Shown here one piece after another: positions 5,805-9,606 of a DNA stretch of 9,606 nt. Numbering within the stretch: the first letter of the stretch is position 1; the number at the start of each line of letters is the position of its first letter. A model generated the notes under the pieces. That model did not search any database. It had not been told where the DNA came from and worked only from the letters and a program-made list of their open reading frames with translations. Both the position numbers and the translations under genes were made by a program. Location of the stretch: contig NZ_JASIAL010000148.1 of assembly GCF_030042015.1 (NCBI RefSeq), positions 1 through 9,606 on the forward strand, read 5' to 3'. Source of the DNA: Trebonia sp030042015 (GTDB lineage: Bacteria; Actinomycetota; Actinomycetes; Streptosporangiales; Streptosporangiaceae).

Positions 5805-6695
5805 TCATTCCGTGGCTTCCTGGCCCTCCGTGATGCCCAGGCCAGCCGCCTCTGGATGGGCGCCCTTGGCGGGACGGCGGCGGCGGGGCGGGGCCGTCAC
5901 GCCGTCGGCGAGCCGCCGCGCGGTCACCAGGAAGCCGGTGTGCCCGATCATCCGGTGGTCCGGCCGGACCGCCAGGCCGTCCACGTGCCAGCCGCGCACC
6001 AGCGTCTCCCAGGCGGCCGGCTCGACGAAGCCGCCATGGGCCCGAAGTTCCTCCACGACCCGCGACAGCTGCGTGGTCGTCGCCACGTAACAGCAGATCA
6101 GCCCGCCTGGGATCAGGGTCAGGGCCGCGTCGGGGACGCACTCCCACGGCGCGAGCATGTCCAGGATCACCCGGTCGAACGAGGCGGGCTCCCCCGCGGC
6201 CGCGGCGGAAAGCTCCCCGACCCGCAGCTGCCAGTGCGGCGGCGGCCCGCCGTAGAAGCGGGACACGTTCGCCCGGGCGATCTCCGCGAAGTCGGCGCGG
6301 GCCTCGAACGAGACCAGCTGCCCGGCGGAGCCGAGCGCGCGCAGCAGCCAGCACGACAGCGCGCCGGAACCGGCCCCGGCCTCGATCACCCGCGCACCAG
6401 GGAAGACGTCGGCGTACGCGACGATCTGCGCCGCGTCCTTCGGGTACACGATCGTGGCGCCGCGCTTCATCGCCAGCGTGTAGTCGGCGAGCAGCGGCCG
6501 CAGCGCCACGTAGGCGGTGCCGCTTGTTGCTGTTATCACGCTGCCTTCCGGCGCGCCGATCAGGTCGTCGTGCCGCAGCGAGCCGCGGTGCGTGTGGAAC
6601 GTGCCGCCGGGCTGCAGGAGGATCTGGTGCATGCGGCCCTTGGGGTCGGTGAGCTGCACCAGGTCTCCGGCCGCGAACGGCCCGCGAGTGGTCAT
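5805..6695 (-). CDS. trmI: tRNA (adenine-58-N1)-methyltransferase TrmI
   Basis: Methylates N1 of adenine 58 in the T-loop of tRNA using S-adenosylmethionine; family members work as cytoplasmic tetramers. The 296-aa product has a small N-terminal domain (GDLVQLTDPKGRMHQILLQ), then a Rossmann domain with SAM motif VIEAGAGSGALSCWLLRAL at about 103-121, the acidic FEARADF at 130-136, the motif ILDMLAPWE with Asp179, and RMIGHTGFLVTARR near the end. After that comes a basic and acidic tail (from about 269) unlikely to be folded. The ATG at 6695 is chosen because homologues begin close to MTTRGPF; there is no ribosome site, and TACCCT ends 6 nt before the ATG, as in leaderless genes. In Mycobacterium the homologue (Rv2118c) is also close to mpa. 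It follows the protease gene by 31 nt. Confidence 0.95.
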   Translation of the reverse strand: MTTRGPFAAGDLVQLTDPKGRMHQILLQPGGTFHTHRGSLRHDDLIGAPEGSVITATSGTAYVALRPLLADYTLAMKRGATIVYPKDAAQIVAYADVFPGARVIEAGAGSGALSCWLLRALGSAGQLVSFEARADFAEIARANVSRFYGGPPPHWQLRVGELSAAAAGEPASFDRVILDMLAPWECVPDAALTLIPGGLICCYVATTTQLSRVVEELRAHGGFVEPAAWETLVRGWHVDGLAVRPDHRMIGHTGFLVTARRLADGVTAPPRRRRPAKGAHPEAAGLGITEGQEATE

Positions 6696-6701
6696 CCGGT
6701 A

Positions 6702-6707
6702 AGGGTA
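6702..6707 (-). promoter_or_regulatory. -10 element for a leaderless trmI mRNA
   Basis: TACCCT (TANNNT class) on the minus strand ends 6 nt before the A of the trmI ATG, so the predicted transcription start is the start codon itself. There is no Shine-Dalgarno. The region 17 nt further upstream (CTGATT) is only a partial -35 and overlaps the stop codon of the protease gene. Confidence 0.45.
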
Positions 6708-6726
6708 GCGACTCGGCGAAGCGAAA

Positions 6727-7854
6727 TCAGACGCCGGCGAACACGTGGTCAAGGTCCTTCGCCGCGAGCACCCCGTACACCTGGCCGGAGGACTCCACCA
6801 GCAGGTACTCGCTGGCGGGCGCGCGCCGCATCGCCTCGAGCAGCGCCATCCCTGACAGGTCGGCTGACAGCACCAGGTTCGGCTCGATCGTCCTGGCCAT
6901 CGAGCCCGCGTCGATCCACGGCCGTCGCTGCGGCGGGGTGGCCATCACCGCGGCCTCGTTCACGATCGCGATCGGCCTGTTGTCGTGGTCAACCACGACG
7001 ACCGCGCGGGCGCGCGAGGCGTCCGCCTGCCGGATCGCCTCGGCCAGCGGCGTGCTCGCGGGCACCGAGATCGCCCGTCTGGCCAGGCGGCGCGCCTGCA
7101 GCTCGGGCAGGCGTTCGCGGAACTTGGTCGCCCGGATCGACTGCCCGGCCCCGATCCACATGAACGCGGCGATCACCACCACCCACAGCGTGCTGACCAT
7201 GTCCCCGCCGGAGAGCTCGCCGGAGTAGAACGGGATGACGAGCAGCGCGATCGCCAGCACCCGGCCCACCCAGGCGGCGGCGATCGTGGCGGTCGCCGGG
7301 CGGCCGGTCAGCTTCCAGACCAGGGCGCGCAGCATCCGGCCGCCGTCGAGCGGCAGCCCGGGCAGCAGGTTGAAAATCCCGACGATGATGTTGGCGAACA
7401 TCAGCTGCCGGACCAGCGACCCGCCGATGCCGGCGGTGACGACCCGCGTCAGCCCCCACCCGGCCGCGCCGAGCAGCAGGGAGAGCGCCGGACCGGCCGC
7501 GGAGACGCAGAACTCGCGGCCGGGCGTCTGCGGTTCCCGCTCGATCTCGGAGATGCCGCCGAGCGGGTAGAGCAGGATCCGCCGCACCGGCAGCCCGTAG
7601 CCGAGCGCGACCACCGAATGGCTCAGCTCATGGACGAGCACCGACAGGTACAGGAGCACCACGAAGGCCGCGGCGACCACGTACCGGGTGCTCCCGTGCA
7701 GCGAAGTGCTCAGGTCGTTGGCGTAGATGACGATGAAGACGCCGGCGATCACGAACCAGTACGGCGAGACGTACACCGGGATCCCGAACGGCCGGGCCAC
7801 CACGATGCCGTGCTGCCCCTGCCGTTGCGGCTTCTCCTCCTGGCCACTTGCCAC
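6727..7854 (-). CDS. M50 site-2-type membrane metalloprotease with CBS-like C-terminus
   Basis: Intramembrane zinc protease of the S2P/Rip family; such enzymes cut membrane-bound anti-sigma factors or other single-pass proteins. The 375-aa product has HELSH at residues 75-79 (His and Glu catalytic/zinc ligands) inside a membrane helix, and the third ligand Asp170 in NLLPGLPLDGGRM. About six hydrophobic segments are seen: YWFVIAGVFIVIY, VVAAAFVVLLYLSVLV, FCVSAAGPALSLLLGAAG, LMFANIIVGIFNLL, VLAIALLVIPF and TLWVVVIAAFMWIGA. From about 260 a soluble part follows with two repeats of CBS type (VPASTPLAEAI... and LVLSADLSGMALLEAM...), possibly a nucleotide sensor. The substrate is unknown. The start is uncertain: I use the GTG at 7854, lying 7 nt after a TAGCAT element without a ribosome site; an in-frame GTG near 7803 is another choice. 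It is divergent from the nuclease gene and 31 nt from trmI. Confidence 0.9.
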   Translation of the reverse strand: MASGQEEKPQRQGQHGIVVARPFGIPVYVSPYWFVIAGVFIVIYANDLSTSLHGSTRYVVAAAFVVLLYLSVLVHELSHSVVALGYGLPVRRILLYPLGGISEIEREPQTPGREFCVSAAGPALSLLLGAAGWGLTRVVTAGIGGSLVRQLMFANIIVGIFNLLPGLPLDGGRMLRALVWKLTGRPATATIAAAWVGRVLAIALLVIPFYSGELSGGDMVSTLWVVVIAAFMWIGAGQSIRATKFRERLPELQARRLARRAISVPASTPLAEAIRQADASRARAVVVVDHDNRPIAIVNEAAVMATPPQRRPWIDAGSMARTIEPNLVLSADLSGMALLEAMRRAPASEYLLVESSGQVYGVLAAKDLDHVFAGV

Positions 7855-7861
7855 ACCACCG

Positions 7862-7867
7862 ATGCTA
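7862..7867 (-). promoter_or_regulatory. -10 element for a leaderless protease mRNA
   Basis: TAGCAT on the minus strand ends 7 nt before the GTG at 7854, with no ribosome site between. No good -35 is seen. It is one of two opposing elements in the 116-nt divergent spacer 7855-7970. Confidence 0.35.
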
Positions 7868-7958
7868 CGTGCATCCGCGCCCGTTGCGGGCCGGTCGCCG
7901 TTGTCGCGCCCGCTTCGCGGAGCGCGGCACATGGCTGCGGAATGTCGGTGCCCTGCCC

Positions 7959-7964
7959 TACGGT
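7959..7964 (+). promoter_or_regulatory. -10 element for a leaderless nuclease mRNA
   Basis: TACGGT (TANNNT) ends 6 nt before the GTG at 7971, and there is no Shine-Dalgarno. The -35 region is not recognisable. The arrangement mirrors that of trmI. Confidence 0.4.
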
Positions 7965-7970
7965 TGCGCT

Positions 7971-8879
<909 letters not shown>

Positions 8880-8887
8880 ACGAGATA

Positions 8888-8898
8888 TTACTTGATAA
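8888..8898. promoter_or_regulatory. AT-rich imperfect dyad before the ABC transporter gene
   Basis: TTACTTGATAA is the only AT-rich patch in the 65-nt spacer 8880-8944 and has outer arms TTA/TAA. DrrA-type exporters are often repressed by small regulators that bind AT-rich dyads, but the symmetry here is only three base pairs per arm. No clear promoter is recognised in this spacer. Confidence 0.2.
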
Positions 8899-8933
8899 GG
8901 CGTCCTGGTGGAGGCTGGGACGGGGGCCGGGAC

Positions 8934-8938
8934 GGAGG
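8934..8938 (+). promoter_or_regulatory. Shine-Dalgarno of the ABC ATPase gene
   Basis: GGAGG lies 6 nt before the GTG at 8945 and supports this start. Confidence 0.7.
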
Positions 8939-8944
8939 CGGGAC

Positions 8945-9606
8945 GTGGGGATCATCGAGGCGCGGGGGCTGGCGCGCACGTTCAAGAGCCGCAGGCGGAC
9001 GGTGGAGGCGGTCAGGGGGGTCGACCTGACCGTCGGCGACGGTGAGGTGGTGGGATTCCTCGGGCCGAACGGGGCGGGTAAGACCACCACGCTGCGGATG
9101 CTGACCACGCTGCTGCAGCCGACGGCGGGCACCGCCACGGTGGCGGGCGCCGACCTGCTCAGGGACCCGGTGGGGGTGCGCAGGAGGATCGGGTACGTGC
9201 CGCAGGCCATCGGCGAGACGATGGGCGGCACCGACCGGTCCTGCCTGGTGATCGAGGAACTGCTCGACCAGGCCGCGCTGTACCACATCAGGGCGGGCGC
9301 AGCCGCCAGGCGCGCCGAGGCGCTGATCGGGCAGATGGAACTCACCGGCCTGGAGGACCGGCTGGTCAAGACCTTGTCCGGCGGGCAGCGGCGGCGGCTG
9401 GAGATCGCGCTCGGCCTGGTGCACGAGCCGCCGCTCGTCTTCCTGGACGAGCCGACCACCGGCCTGGACCCGCAGAGCCGGAGCAACCTGTGGGAGCACA
9501 TCGGCAGGCTCAGGTCGCAGGCCGGCACCACCGTCTTCCTCACCACGCATTACCTGGAGGAGGCGGACATCCTGTGCGACCGGGTGTTCATCATCGACCA
9601 CGGCGT
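8945..9606 (+). CDS. DrrA-type ABC transporter ATP-binding protein (3' end cut by window edge)
   Basis: ATPase subunit of an ABC exporter of the daunorubicin-resistance (DrrA/CcmA-like) class, which works with a separate membrane subunit, expected just beyond the window. 220 codons are visible. They show Walker A GPNGAGKTT at 40-48, the Q-loop Gln87 in IGYVPQ, signature LSGGQ at 144-148, Walker B LVFLDEP with Asp168-Glu169, the D-loop GLDPQSR and the switch His202 in LTTHYLEEAD; all are intact, so ATPase activity is expected. The stretch between Q-loop and signature (89-114) reads AIGETMGGTDRSCLVIEELL and is longer than the usual T-G-R-E-N-L form. The GTG at 8945 has GGAGG 6 nt upstream. The transported substrate cannot be told from this subunit; drug export is only one option. 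It starts 65 nt after the nuclease gene on the same strand and could share its transcript. Confidence 0.92.
   Translation, partial: MGIIEARGLARTFKSRRRTVEAVRGVDLTVGDGEVVGFLGPNGAGKTTTLRMLTTLLQPTAGTATVAGADLLRDPVGVRRRIGYVPQAIGETMGGTDRSCLVIEELLDQAALYHIRAGAAARRAEALIGQMELTGLEDRLVKTLSGGQRRRLEIALGLVHEPPLVFLDEPTTGLDPQSRSNLWEHIGRLRSQAGTTVFLTTHYLEEADILCDRVFIIDHG

Noticed and set aside
5589..7163. Plus-strand open frame across the mpa leader, trmI and the protease gene
   Set aside because: It crosses two conserved minus-strand genes, has no motifs and would cover the main promoter.
8880..8933. Terminator after the nuclease gene
   Set aside because: No GC stem followed by a T-run is visible; the spacer is G-rich with a single AT patch.

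Overview
The window is very GC-rich and carries an actinobacterial Pup-proteasome locus. Intact Mpa/ARC, Dop, Pup and 20S beta-subunit genes plus most of the 20S alpha-subunit gene point firmly to a high-GC Actinomycetota. From recalled family sequences, the proteins look closer to Streptomyces-type actinomycetes than to Mycobacterium; this is an impression, not an alignment, and the species is not assigned.

Layout, minus strand, read from high to low coordinates: an M50 site-2-type membrane protease with C-terminal CBS-like region (7854-6727); 31 nt later the tRNA m1A58 methyltransferase trmI (6695-5805); a 177-nt AT-richer gap holding a good sigma70-type promoter; then the proteasome genes mpa (5627-3828), dop (3769-2252), pup (2135-1923), prcB (1808-927) and prcA (854-1, cut by the window edge). 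On the plus strand, divergent from the protease gene, are a RecB-like PD-(D/E)XK nuclease with four candidate Fe-S cysteines (7971-8879) and a DrrA-type ABC transporter ATPase (8945 to the edge, 3' incomplete).

How the genes work together: Pup is made ending in Gly-Gly-Gln. Dop deamidates it to Glu, so that the ligase PafA can attach it to target lysines, and Dop can also remove it. The Mpa hexamer binds Pup through its coiled coil, unfolds the tagged protein and docks with its C-terminal GQYL on the PrcA ring; PrcB carries the Thr nucleophile that cuts the substrate. No pafA is present here; in related genomes it lies downstream of prcA, so it may be just beyond position 1 (inference).

Most of this locus is conserved and ordinary. 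The points that deserve attention are: an Ala (not the usual Gly) before the catalytic Thr of PrcB; a Ser-rich insertion in a PrcA loop; an 8-bp tandem repeat between prcB and prcA; four genes without Shine-Dalgarno sequences whose start codons sit 6-8 nt after a TANNNT -10 element (candidate leaderless mRNAs); a candidate internal promoter, hairpin and palindrome before pup; a PPLPG-repeat tail on the nuclease; and an unusual stretch between the Q-loop and signature of the ABC ATPase. No previously undescribed system was found. There is no RNA gene, insertion sequence or CRISPR array that I can see, and no gene-free stretch longer than 177 nt.
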